Part shown: positions 20,575-30,836 of the stretch, piece after piece
Layout: the number at the start of each line of letters is the position of its first letter
Numbering within the stretch: position 1 is the stretch's first letter
From: Sporopachydermia quercuum
Lineage: Eukaryota > Ascomycota > Sporopachydermiomycetes > Sporopachydermiales > Sporopachydermiaceae
DNA length: 64,000 nt
Assembly: GCA_001599295.1 (NCBI GenBank)
Contig: BCGN01000006.1
Location: 62,001 to 126,000 of the forward strand
Direction: 5' to 3'
The notes under the pieces: model-generated
Told to the model about the DNA's origin: nothing
The model's input: the letters and a program-made list of their open reading frames with translations, nothing else
Database searches by the model: none
Program-made: the position numbers and the translations under genes

Positions 20575-21600
20575 CTAAAGTGATTTATCTTGACAGAATG
20601 TTATTATTCTCTTAACACCAATAAGCCATTTCCGCGTCTTTTCATCAGTCATAATATGAGCAATTTTATCAGATTTTCCTGATGCCTCAGTTGTGATCCT
20701 TTCCTGAGCACTTCTAGCATGAATACCGACTGCTGTAACACCAATGGGCCAGGCAGCATTTCCTATACTAATCTTCATATACAAGTCGTTAGCTTTTTGG
20801 TAGTCTTTGTTTTGTAAAGCAATAATGATATTAGCTAAATTGGTGTACAATGTTTCCTTTAATGTAGCTTTTCGCAAGTCAGCAAGTAAAGGTGATAGAT
20901 AACTTTTAGTTTCGGGCAGTATGCTCCTAGATCTAGCACTAGAATTTCCATAAGGATCACCTTCAGATCGTATTTTCGCCTCCCATATGCCAATTACCTT
21001 TTTAATATATACACGTATCTGCAGGCACACTTTCTTTTTATCTTTTCGAATATTTGCATCATTGATTATTGGATCAATACTGGACTCTTCTTGTTGTAGT
21101 TTTCGTTTCATTTCAATCAATTTTACTTTCCTTAGCTCGGCGTTCTCTAATCTTCTCAGTCTTATCCTCTTGTCTTCTTCAGGGAATAAGAAGGCTTCCT
21201 CTCCTAAAGATTCTAATTGTTTGGTTATTTCTTCCTCTGAAATATCAATTATTTGAGAAGCCGAGGTTTTGCCGAAACATTTTTGAGTCCCATCATCATT
21301 GTCAGGTTCTTTAGTCGATTCAACAAGGATTTGATCCGATTTAATCCTTTTAGTCGATTGCAAATCCTCTTCAGTTGCNTCAACGCCAGTTTTATTGCTC
21401 AAGTCGTTTTTACTCAATTCATTGATGCTTTCATTATGTCTTTTACGATCAAAGTTTGAAGTTTTCTCTTTATTGTCTTCAATAGCTCCAGAGATGGGCA
21501 GTGTGACTTTCTTCTCCTTTTGGTCTAGAGAACCATTTCTGCTTTTGGCACTTGTCTTTTTCTTCTCAATCTCTGCTTTCAGCACAGCTGAGAAATCCAT
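20575..21600 (-). CDS. PRP18: Pre-mRNA splicing factor Prp18
   Basis: A 341-residue U5-associated factor acting in the second catalytic step, where it helps hold the 3' splice site. The C-terminal Prp18 domain (about 195-341) includes the nearly invariant loop GNAAWPIGVTAVGIHARSA and the end HIMTDEKTRKWLIGVKRIITFCQ. Upstream, residues about 112-155 match an SFM/Prp4-like motif (EEEITKQLESLGEEAFLF, then RIRLRRLE), as in human PRPF18; as I recall, S. cerevisiae Prp18 (251 aa) is shorter and lacks most of this. The start is the ATG at 21600 (MDFSAVL); an in-frame GTG upstream is not used. One masked base lies in the N-terminal half. The gene is divergent from TFG2. Retention of a full-length Prp18 fits the intron-rich genome. 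Confidence 0.94.
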   Translation of the reverse strand: MDFSAVLKAEIEKKKTSAKSRNGSLDQKEKKVTLPISGAIEDNKEKTSNFDRKRHNESINELSKNDLSNKTGVXATEEDLQSTKRIKSDQILVESTKEPDNDDGTQKCFGKTSASQIIDISEEEITKQLESLGEEAFLFPEEDKRIRLRRLENAELRKVKLIEMKRKLQQEESSIDPIINDANIRKDKKKVCLQIRVYIKKVIGIWEAKIRSEGDPYGNSSARSRSILPETKSYLSPLLADLRKATLKETLYTNLANIIIALQNKDYQKANDLYMKISIGNAAWPIGVTAVGIHARSAQERITTEASGKSDKIAHIMTDEKTRKWLIGVKRIITFCQDKSL

Positions 21601-22471
21601 TTCCTTGGCTACAGTCACTCAATTAATCCAACACAATGGTGTATAATGTGTAGCTCTCTTTGTATATGATTAGTATCCACCTTTTTCAATCTATTCTATC
21701 AATCTACAATCAAGAACATCAGGAAACAAAATGAATAATCTAAATGAACCAGTAAATCTAAAAAGAAGAAATGATTAATCTATTCGTTAGATATGACTCC
21801 TTCATTATCTTTCTCAGATTCACTATTTAAACTTGTACTGCCAATAAGAGACACCAATGAGAGTATCAATAATGCACAGGTGCTTTGATATTTTCATTAT
21901 CATACAACAATCACAATGCATATATATCGGAAGCAATCTAATCACATTATCTCTAGAATTAGTTAGATCTTCAATATACCCCCTTACGCGTGGGTAATAA
22001 CATGAACTCTCACTTCGGAACANTACCTTTACTTTTCCATACTGAATAAGAGGTAGTAATCCATTACAGCTTTCTTCATCTTCTATGCCGCCTTTAATTC
22101 TAAATTTATTATCAATTGATGGATAGTATAATGAGTGTAATCATTGGAACTTATTATTGGAAGTTGATTACTGAAGTGTCGAATATTGTAAGAAAACGAA
22201 TTTGTTAGTGTTCCTCTGCAGTTACTAAAGGGTACATTCAAAAGCATCAGGCTGTGACCAGGGGGAAGCTTGTTCATAAGCAAGACTGACGACCAATCGC
22301 AAAATCAATATTTGTTTGCTATCAATTGCCAGGGAAGTAAAGAAATCAAAAGAAGGAATTTGGAATAATTACGGCTTGCGTTATAACCTTAACAGCTTAT
22401 TAGAACTTACCCATACAAATACACACATACACAAATCGACATCAATTATACTTATTTTAGATCTATTCAAT
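21601..22471. other. Divergent intergenic region PRP18/TFG2
   Basis: No supported gene. An ACGCGT (MCB-type) at 21986-21991 lies inside TTACGCGTGGGTAA, which also resembles a Reb1-type GGGTAA site. The frame of TFG2 is open upstream of its first ATG from about 22316 but starts there only with TTG. Confidence 0.55.
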
Positions 22472-23623
22472 ATGAGTATCAAACCAGAAGACAGCAACGG
22501 AATTCTTCCTTCAAGAGATCCGTCAAAACCACTAAATTCAACCGAAACTATAAACGTCGAAGAAGAGGAAGAAGATGACGACCTTTACGATACTAGTACT
22601 ATGTTAGATCTTGACTTCACACAGGCGGACCAGAAAGTATGGCTTGTACGTCTACCAAAACTTATTTCGGACAAATGGAAAGATATCAATGCAATTTCTG
22701 GCCAGGAAATTGGAAAAGTGCGTGTATATGAGAAAAAGAATCCAAACGGTGGCAATAGCATGAAACTGCTATTAAACGATTTACCTCAGTTTGAAGATAT
22801 TCCACATGATTATAACCTGGAGGTCACGAAGCCAATAGTCGATAATACTTTTGTATTCACAGAGAAAGATTTGACTGTTGAGGATAGAGAACAGTTGAGG
22901 GCAGGACTGAGTGAAACATTACAAAGAGAGAAAGAAGAACGCGAGAGGGAAAGAAAAAGGAAGAAACGTGAGATGCTTAAACGAGGAAGATGGAATTGGA
23001 GAACTCAAAAGGAAGATGATAAACTGATTCCTTATGTGAGAACAATTTCTAAAAGAACTGCCTTGGTGGGTACAGTTTGCCATGAATGTCAAGTAATGCC
23101 TTCTAGAACAGATGGAAAGTATTCCCAGTTGATTGAAGCTAGAAAGAATTTGGATGTTGTTGCTCCTCGGGCTAAAGTAACATTGATTGATGAGCTACCA
23201 GGTATAACGCTTAGTAATGCTGGACCTAGCTTAAAGATCAAGCAATTAGGAAAGAACAGTAAAGATAAAAGTGCAAGCAAACAGGAACAGAAGAATGTTA
23301 GAATGCCCCAAAGTGAATTATTGGATCTTTTGTTCAGGTTGTTTGAAGAGTACGACTATTGGAGTATGAAAGGTCTGAGAGAGAGAACTAAACAGCCAGA
23401 AGCATATTTGAAAAGCAGTCTGGATAAGGTAGCAATCTTGGTCAAAAAAGGGCCATATGCTCTGAAGTATAGATTGAAACCTGAATTCAAAAAATTACGT
23501 GATGCTCGTGTTGATGGTACTGGCACCATTGAATTAGACACTGAAATGCCTGACATGGATACAGCTTCACCTAATTCTGGTTCCGGAGAAGAAGTTATTG
23601 ACTTAGCTACTGATTCTTCGTAA
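22472..23623 (+). CDS. TFG2: TFIIF small (beta) subunit
   Basis: A 383-residue RAP30-like subunit of TFIIF, which binds RNA polymerase II and supports start-site selection and early elongation. The N-terminal dimerisation region includes KVWLVRLPKLISDKW and EIGKVRVYE. The middle has a strongly basic stretch (RERERKRKKREMLKRG) and the yeast-type segment IPYVRTISKRTALVGTVCHECQVMP. The C-terminal winged helix contains MPQSELLDLLFRLFEEYDYWSMKGLRERTKQPEAYLK, written here in parts as key residues SELLDLLF, YDYWSMKGL and QPEAYLK. The start at MSIKPED is the only ATG before the conserved region. Length is close to S. cerevisiae Tfg2 (400). The tail is acidic with a DLATDSS end. Confidence 0.93.
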   Translation: MSIKPEDSNGILPSRDPSKPLNSTETINVEEEEEDDDLYDTSTMLDLDFTQADQKVWLVRLPKLISDKWKDINAISGQEIGKVRVYEKKNPNGGNSMKLLLNDLPQFEDIPHDYNLEVTKPIVDNTFVFTEKDLTVEDREQLRAGLSETLQREKEERERERKRKKREMLKRGRWNWRTQKEDDKLIPYVRTISKRTALVGTVCHECQVMPSRTDGKYSQLIEARKNLDVVAPRAKVTLIDELPGITLSNAGPSLKIKQLGKNSKDKSASKQEQKNVRMPQSELLDLLFRLFEEYDYWSMKGLRERTKQPEAYLKSSLDKVAILVKKGPYALKYRLKPEFKKLRDARVDGTGTIELDTEMPDMDTASPNSGSGEEVIDLATDSS

Positions 23624-23818
23624 GTGTTTAATTATATACACAATACAATACAACATACTAGTATATTACTATTTTAAATATCATAAGTCATAACATTTAA
23701 GCTGACAATATATGTCCATAATACATAGAGACATAGAATCTGATGATAATGCATAGTATAAGCTTCCACACTAATAATTTCTATAATACACATACATAAA
23801 TTCCGTCGAATATTTCCC

Positions 23819-24682
23819 CTATAGCACCCCTCTGATAAGGAATATAGTATCACCATCTTTGACACCAGCAGTAGGAAGTTTCACATTAAAGGGTAAAATA
23901 TTTTCCGTTTGCATATGATATAAATGAAGTCTTTTAGTCTCATCGTTGCAAACATTGTTCTCATTCACAACCTTGAGAATGTCAGCAAGACTATCAAGGA
24001 CTCGACCTACAACCCAATTCTTTGAGAAGAACAAAGNTTGTTTCTTGGACCCAGTGTCTTTGTCTAATATAAACTTCTCAATATCAGAAACATACTGAAC
24101 GTAAACATACATTCTGTCTCCTTCTTTAACTTTGCTGTCACCTTTAGCTGTACGTCTACAAGCAGCCGCTTCAAGAATCTGTTGCTTCTTTTCTTCTTTC
24201 TCAATAGAAACTTTAGACGGTTTAGAAAAGCCCAAACTGAATTTAGTTTTTGAAGATAATTTTGCTTTCTGCCTCTGCTCTATAATCCACTTTTGCAGCT
24301 TTAGCAATGGCTTGGTGCCGATGTTCGCACTGACTATTTTCCCATTTCTTACTACTAGGTGTTTACCATCTGGTAGTAAATCAGTTGAAGAACCTAGTCT
24401 ATGACCTTCTTTGGGTTGCAAAGCAAACGGTTTTGATCGATCTGGGAACAATGAAGCAGCTGTTTCTGCTGAAGCTTGGAGTGATGGAGATGTTTTTGGT
24501 GGTGTAGACTTCTTGCTTTTGTAAGGGCAATCATGGGACAATTGAGTTCTATGGTTAGAACAAAAACTGTGAGAACATTCTTTACAATCAAAAGGAAGAA
24601 AATCAATCTGACCACAGAAATAGCAATGTTTTCCAACATCTAGCATTCCATTTGAGCTAGATGATGATGTTTGAGATGCCAT
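23819..24682 (-). CDS. CUZ1: AN1-type zinc finger protein Cuz1
   Basis: A 287-residue Cdc48- and proteasome-associated zinc finger protein (Cuz1 in yeast, ZFAND1 in animals), linked to clearance of arsenite-induced stress granules and proteotoxic stress. The N-terminal AN1 finger shows HCYFCGQIDFLPFDCKEC and HSFCSNHR with a final HDC. A linker with PPKTSPSL follows. The C-terminal half has the ubiquitin-like region typical of the family (MYVYVQYV, FFSKNWVVGRVLDSLAD, and LPTAGVKDGDTIFLIRG at the end). The start is the ATG at 24682. One masked base falls before LFFSKNWVVG. The gene converges on TFG2 with under 200 bp between the stops and is divergent from RPP1. Confidence 0.92.
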   Translation of the reverse strand: MASQTSSSSSNGMLDVGKHCYFCGQIDFLPFDCKECSHSFCSNHRTQLSHDCPYKSKKSTPPKTSPSLQASAETAASLFPDRSKPFALQPKEGHRLGSSTDLLPDGKHLVVRNGKIVSANIGTKPLLKLQKWIIEQRQKAKLSSKTKFSLGFSKPSKVSIEKEEKKQQILEAAACRRTAKGDSKVKEGDRMYVYVQYVSDIEKFILDKDTGSKKQXLFFSKNWVVGRVLDSLADILKVVNENNVCNDETKRLHLYHMQTENILPFNVKLPTAGVKDGDTIFLIRGVL

Positions 24683-25382
24683 AGCTTATGAAATATGAAT
24701 GATTACGCACGATGAATGTATAAGCAGTTGAATTAAAAACTGATTGTGATAGTGATATCGATAATTTCGACGATTATTGATTTTTCAGGTTTTTATAATA
24801 GCTNAGTAATAAATATGTTTACTCCCTAGTACCTTTTTGCAATTTTCTTTATTTTCCTGCTTCAACTGGTCTTCTTTTTATAATTCTAAATCTATCATCT
24901 AACAAATACACTGATAAGAAGTTAGATTCAGAAAGTGACAAGAGAGACTGTTAGATCTTTATATATGCTTCACCTGCATACTCACTAGCAACACCGGATT
25001 TGCCTCCGCCAATAGAAGTATAACGCCTCTCTTTCCTGAATCATCCTCAATCATAGAACTCCATAACAACTTTCCTTATCAAATGCTCAACTATTATGAT
25101 CGATGGCAAAACGACCGGCTTTTATTNCTAAATGACCATCAACCAAGTTTGAGCAAAAAAGCATCATGTGACCGGAACACTTGTAAGTCACGTGTAATAC
25201 TCAGTTCTTCCCCTAAATATTGTTTACGTGAACATAAGATATCGAACAATAGTACGAAAAGTCTTATAAGCAAGCAGATTATCAATTAAAAAGAATTCTT
25301 CTGTACTTTCATTAATCTGACAGAATCTTGGTCAGCTTTAAAGTTGTCTAGAACATGTTGAGCAAGCTTACCTTAAGAAAAA
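24683..25382. other. Divergent intergenic region CUZ1/RPP1
   Basis: No gene. Two adjacent E-box elements at 25165-25194 are listed separately. Three single masked bases lie in or near this stretch. Confidence 0.55.
25165..25194. promoter_or_regulatory. Pair of Cbf1/bHLH-type E-boxes
   Basis: CATGTGAC (25165-25172) and GTCACGTG (25187-25194) both match the RTCACRTG consensus of Cbf1, in opposite orientations, about 190-220 bp upstream of the RPP1 start. Two full matches within 30 bp are unlikely to be chance in AT-rich DNA. Confidence 0.5.
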
Positions 25383-26537
25383 ATGAAAGCTGATCTGAAC
25401 GTGAAATGGCCTCAATCAAGCTTGACAGATAGGCCAAGTAGAGAGAAGTTAGGTGAACTGAAAGCTCAGTTGGCCCTATTAGATGAATGTAAGTTCTATG
25501 TGATGTACGCCTAANAGTAGGATAAACTAAGTATCTGTTTCTGATTGCTCTTTAGAGGATTTTCAACTGACAAAACTGTTATAGATGGATATACACATGT
25601 TGCGCTGAATTTTGTGATACCTGGGAATACTAAGCTAAAAGGAGAAAATGTAAGTAGCATTCTTGTTTGAATGAGGTAAATGCATGGCAGAGGTCATCTC
25701 CTGGTGATACCATTAGATCAGTCATAGTTATGTACATTTAGTGCTAACTATTCAAACTAGATATGTCCCATTGATTTAAATAGTCTTAATGAATTCAAAG
25801 GACGCTTGCATATCTATTCGCGGGTTACATTAATAGCATCTGATCCCTCTCAGTACCAACTTTTATCAAAGCTTCAAAACTATTTTGACATTCTGGCCGT
25901 TTCTCCAAAAACTGAGAAGACATTACAACAAGCGTGCTCGAATCTAGATATTGATCTTGTATCTTTTGATTTAACGGAAAAGCTGCCTTGCTTCCTGAGA
26001 CATAAGACACTATGTTCAGCTGTAGAGAAAGGTGTGAAGTTTGAGGTCAGTTATGGAGATGTGATTACACATTCTCATTCTGACATCAACAACACTTCTG
26101 GTGATTCTTTCAAACGCTCAATGTTTATTTCCAATGTTCAATCATTAATTAGAGCGTCAAGGAAAAATGGTATAATTTTATCAAGTGGAGCTAATGATAT
26201 CTCAACAATACGATCACCTACGGATGTCGTGAATTTTGCTGAAATTCTTGGGTTGGACCATATGAGGGCTCAGAAAGGTATGCAGGATTTGGCATTAAAA
26301 GTTTTGATGAGTGGGAGATTACGAAGAAAGAGTTTCCGTCAGACCGTAACAGCTCTTGATGAAGAACTAATTGGCATAGAGTCAGGAAATGGTGTGAAAA
26401 TTGCTGATAGCAATTTAAATAGTAATAATGTTGATGGCTCTGGTAAAATAGTGTCAGTTCCAGCGAAAAGAACACAGAGTATTATAGGAGATGATAAAGA
26501 AGAAAGGAAAAAGTGGAATAAACGAGCGAAGAAGTAG
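25383..26537 (+). CDS. RPP1: RNase P/MRP subunit Rpp1 (two introns)
   Basis: A 315-residue subunit shared by nuclear RNase P and RNase MRP, with a TIM-barrel-like PHP-related fold (Rpp30 family), for tRNA 5' processing and rRNA maturation. Exons are 25383-25488, 25585-25649 and 25761-26537. Both introns start GTAAGT; the second has GCTAAC 12 bases before its AG, the first a weaker CTGAC. Joined, the protein opens MKADLNVKWPQ, continues GYTHVALNFVIPG, then ICPIDLNSL and HIYSRVTLI, collinear with yeast Rpp1 (DLNVPWPQ, GYTHIAINF, LYSRITLI). Later motifs are LDIDLVSFD, GVKFEVSYGD and SRKNGIILSSGA. The C-terminal tail is basic. The splice model is supported by frame and by family similarity across both junctions. 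Confidence 0.9.
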
Positions 26538-27172
26538 AAATGTGATGCTTAAAATTTTTTCTGTTGTTCTAATGGTTCACATAATTTATTACTTGATCGT
26601 ATGATGTTATGAATAGTTAAAGTACANTGACTCTTGGAGGACCTATAGTGATGAAATAGAATCCCCTTTCACTNAAATGTAAATTAATGATTTGATTGAC
26701 AGAAGGAACAAGTATTAGCATAAGGAGAAAATGATGATGAGCAAATAGAAAACTCTCAGTGGATAATTTTCAGACAAAAGGATAATACTTCATGATTCTC
26801 ATTCAGAACATAGAAGATAGAACAGCCATTTCGAAATCTGCTCTTCGATGACCGTGACCGTCCACAGCAAATTTTATAGAATTTTCCTTTCACAATGTGC
26901 TTTCACTTCGAATATGACCATATTCCCTTTCATTCATCGGCAAGACTCAACGTGACTAAAATTCAGATGATAACCCTATCATATTACTCAACAATTCGGA
27001 TAGAGAGGCATTTCCAAACAGTAAGATACTCTCAAGCCACCCTCTCAACTCAGTTGCGCTATGATATTTATGCTAACTACCAAACACCTATGGAAATAAG
27101 CGGCNGTAGATGCCAATGGATGAACTGAAATCCAACCATTAAAAGTCGTAACTAGCATACCTAGTCCCTAAG
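26538..27172. other. Convergent intergenic region RPP1/ELA1
   Basis: Shared 3' flank of two converging genes; contains three masked bases and no supported gene. Confidence 0.55.
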
Positions 27173-28501
27173 TTATAATTGCCTAGCAGTTTTTCTGTTC
27201 TTCTTCAATGCATCAAACAATCTAACTTTTTTAACTTCGCTTGTCGCTTCAGAACTACTTTCTAGCTCTTTTTGCACTTTGGCTTTCAGAATTTTGTTAT
27301 TGCCTCCTTGTTGATGAGCCCCCCCAGATGCTGAGGCGGAACTATTGGACTCTTTATCTAGAATTCCCATATAATAGCTAGACATTTTCCTCTTAACACT
27401 GCGATTTGCGGCATCTTCAGTACGTTTCTTCAACACTTCTTCTCGCCTTCGCCTTGCTTCCTGAGAATCAAGTGGCTGAAACTTCCGTTTGCCTTCTGGA
27501 TCACGTTCTTGCTCCAGCACTAATGACTGATCATATATGGTCCTTAATCTCTCTTTCTGAAACGATTTTGAGGATGTGATATTTGCTGTAGTTTTGGTTG
27601 GCGATATTGGCTTTCTTGCTACTAGGAAAATTGAGCTTTTCACTCTGTTTTCACTTCCAAGAGAAAATAAGCTAGAACTGGCATTTCCTTTCAGATCATC
27701 AGAATTATTACTATTGTGATGCAAAGGTGAAGGAGAACGAGTTGATGATTTGAATGACTCAATAGCCTGAGATACTTTGGAAAGGCTTTTGTTGCCGCCA
27801 AGAAACCCATTGGTTTTGATAGGTGACGAGATAGCAGCTGTGGGTAGAAAGATTTTATTAGAATCCTGAACATTAGTGGGTGAGAATGTAGGGGATACTG
27901 AAAAAGCAGCATGTTTCTTTCGCGGTTTGATTGATGGATCCCTTTTATATTCCGGCAATGCAATAATAGATTTCTGAATTTTTTCTTTCTCCAATTTAGC
28001 AATAGATTTTTGTAGTCTAACTTGAGCGTCTTTCAATAGATTTTGCTCATCTTTGTATAGTTTACCGTAAAGCTTTCTAAATTTTGCAGTCTCTGAACTA
28101 TTATATATAATGATCGGCTCTTTTATCACAGGATTCGACGCTAAAATGTATGGTCTGCTGCCAAAATAAGACGAATTATTGTAAGGTTCAACAGGAAGGG
28201 TTCTATGAGGGAAATCTTTCACTATCAGCTGCTTCCATAAATCACCAGATTGTGCTTTGATAAAGGGACATTTTTTCTCAATCTCATGCAGCTGTNTTGA
28301 ATTCATTTTCCGTAAAATTGGATATATAAGTTCATATCGACAGTCACCAACATCAGTTATCAAATAAGAAAACTTGACGCATTGCTGAGTAGCTAGGAAT
28401 AGCAGTGAAGGGGCTTTGTGTTGCCTGGTAGTGGGACTCCAATCATCAGACGAACCTGTCCTTGTATTGATTACTGTATCTTTTGAAATAAGCAGCGTCA
28501 T
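27173..28501 (-). CDS. ELA1: Elongin A-like protein
   Basis: A 442-residue Elongin A homologue. In yeast, Ela1 pairs with Elc1 and Cul3 in a ubiquitin ligase that removes stalled RNA polymerase II. The N-terminal Elongin A domain shows ITDVGDCRYELIYPIL, then QLHEIEKKCPFI and DLWKQLIVKDFP, the BC-box and F-box-like region. A helical KLYKDEQNLLKDAQVRLQ region follows. The rest is basic and Ser-rich, with a C-terminal cluster including RRRREEVLKKR and ending VRLFDALKKNRKTARQL. About 40 residues precede the conserved domain, somewhat more than in S. cerevisiae; I see no better ATG. One masked base lies in the domain. The gene is divergent from the Ras-like gene. Confidence 0.85.
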   Translation of the reverse strand: MTLLISKDTVINTRTGSSDDWSPTTRQHKAPSLLFLATQQCVKFSYLITDVGDCRYELIYPILRKMNSXQLHEIEKKCPFIKAQSGDLWKQLIVKDFPHRTLPVEPYNNSSYFGSRPYILASNPVIKEPIIIYNSSETAKFRKLYGKLYKDEQNLLKDAQVRLQKSIAKLEKEKIQKSIIALPEYKRDPSIKPRKKHAAFSVSPTFSPTNVQDSNKIFLPTAAISSPIKTNGFLGGNKSLSKVSQAIESFKSSTRSPSPLHHNSNNSDDLKGNASSSLFSLGSENRVKSSIFLVARKPISPTKTTANITSSKSFQKERLRTIYDQSLVLEQERDPEGKRKFQPLDSQEARRRREEVLKKRTEDAANRSVKRKMSSYYMGILDKESNSSASASGGAHQQGGNNKILKAKVQKELESSSEATSEVKKVRLFDALKKNRKTARQL

Positions 28502-30836
28502 ATCTTCATAATGTCAAATGTGTCAAAGATAGGTCAGAATTCAAAAATATCTNAGTTATAAGGGCAAACAAGCCACCATAGTAACCATGCAATTAATATG
28601 GCTGCTGGCCGATATCATGTAGCACGCATTAGCTTTATCACAAATGTGAGTTTGATAATGATTTGATATAAAGCCAGTACCTACAGCACTTGGCACCAAA
28701 CAGTAAGTTCTCTTACAATGAATATTTCTACTGCTCTTAAAATTATTTCCCGATTCAACTATCAATGTCTGTAGCCCACTATTGTTTCAGTAATCTGTAG
28801 ATCTTAGTAGAATAGCCTTAGTGAAGTAAATGGGTAATAAATTCTTCTATTGGAAATAACAACATATGATACTTTCTAAGGATTGAAATAGTTCAATATT
28901 AACAAACATTGAAAACTAAATAGCAAAAGAGTCAAATGTCAAAAGCAATTAACTTCTCAATATTCAAGTTGCCTCAGTTTATTAATTTTTTGTATAGTTC
29001 GCTACACCGTTTATGTGAGATGAGATATCTTCTCGAGAGTAATCACAATTCTATAGATTAGACTACGATATAATACAGAATACACTGATGTTTTTGATCA
29101 AAGTGCAAACTGATTCTCCAACCTTTAGCTAGAAAGTATTTGATGTCAGTTAAATTCCCGGAATAATACTTATATTGAGAAAAATACTGCTACAATCCAT
29201 TAGATGCGAAAACTAATGCTCCATCAATCCAATATTTTAAGAGAAGTGAAAGACAATCACAGAAGTTTGAAGAGGAAGCAACGGAACAAATGGAGTGTAA
29301 AGGGTCTAATGATTACGTGATAAAGAATTGAGATATGATGAAAAGTTATAGGTCTTGAAGATAGAACCAAGAAGATGGTCGAATAANTAAATGAGAGTAA
29401 AGCTTTAGGAATAGTTTAAGATCAGAATTGCTGAAACCAGATGGTTTATTTAGTTACTAGAATCAATAAAGCGAATTGCTATTATTTATGATCAACAAAG
29501 TGGGCATGATGTGATTGGTCTGACGTACTCTGTATCATTATAGAACCCTTTGTCATATATCACTCTTTTGTCCTCTTCTTCGTTTTTAATTTTATTCATT
29601 ACACACAAAACTTAAATGAATCCTATATAATCTAGCTTATCTTTCTCTATCATCAATGTGCTGCTGTTGCTTCCTTCCTTCAAAAATTTCAATTAACAAT
29701 CACATGATGATCGGATTAGGAAAACTTTAGCCGAGAAACCATCGAACCGACTTCAATGGAGTCAAGTGCTTATCATTCATCAAATTATGGTGAGAACATC
29801 TGTGCTGCTAATTCTTGCTAACTATAACGATTAAGAGCTTGATTCTATCATAATTAGAGCGTAAGGTTTTAGCAGTACAGAAATAAAAAGCCTCAATTTC
29901 CACTTCTCTACATGTCCTTTTTTTCGAGTTCGAAAATCAAAACTTTAGGAGTAATCATTAATATTACATAATCTGAAAACAACGACACTCAATAATAAGT
30001 TAATTTCCTGGCTTGGTAATTATCGATATAACTAAATTCTCCTACAGAAGCTTAACCTTAAATAAAAGACGTGTTCGAAACGCGTTCGAAACGCGTCATA
30101 TATTAACAATTCAATTATCTATTATTCTACAAACTTCAAAAGATCTNTTAGGACTAATTATGGAGAAAATGAACATAGAAATACATTCATGTTGTTCACT
30201 GGGGAATTTGTTTCTTATGTTCTCTCAATCATCCCAGTAGTCGTTAGCTATTTCCGAGTTTTCCCTGCGATTTCATATGTTCATACCAACTTTTCAGCTG
30301 GTAATTGGGAGGAAAAAAATAAATCTATAGAAACTAACTCTTCCTTGGACAATGCTTGGTTTACATTTTTCTATCTTCTCTACATTTAATGCAAAGTTTC
30401 CAGAAATTCTGTTTNTTTTTTTTTTTTAAATCAAATAAGTAGGTAACCCCTTCTAATATAACTGGGCTCTTCACAATAAAGTTTAACTTCAACGCGCAAT
30501 AAAATTCAGATGTCTAAACTCTAACTCTATTGAAGGACGTCTCGTTTCTCATAGTGAAAATTTTATATGTAGGCATTTCGCCAAATCAATTACTGATGAG
30601 ACAGACAAGACGTGATTCACACTTCTTTATCGTCAGTATTATAATTCTCTTCTCTTCGTTGCTGATACTGATTTTCTAATTGCACAAGTTTTCTTCTATC
30701 CATCTGNACTTTTCAAATTCCTTCTTGTCAATTCATTAAAACTAGACCATATACCGCTTTTATTTCTCCATCTATTCGTACTGTATAGTGAGTGAATAGA
30801 GAACTGATTAATCCATATTATAAATAGCAAGCAATA
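28502..30836. other. Long divergent intergenic region ELA1/Ras-like GTPase
   Basis: About 2.3 kb without a supported gene, though it carries several masked bases. It holds both promoters. A tandem pair of MCB-type elements at 30074-30096 is listed separately. I see no tRNA or repeat element. Confidence 0.55.
30074..30096. promoter_or_regulatory. Tandem repeat with two MCB (ACGCGT) boxes
   Basis: The 11-mer TTCGAAACGCG occurs twice in direct tandem, each copy holding TTCGAA and each followed by T to give ACGCGT. The two boxes are spaced 11 bp, about one helical turn. ACGCGT is the Mbp1/Swi6 (MBF) site. The Ras-like gene starts about 740 bp downstream; ELA1 is 1.6 kb away. Confidence 0.45.

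Noticed and set aside
22316-22471. N-terminal extension of TFG2
   Set aside because: It starts with TTG and has no similarity to the family; the ATG at 22472 leads directly into the expected sequence.
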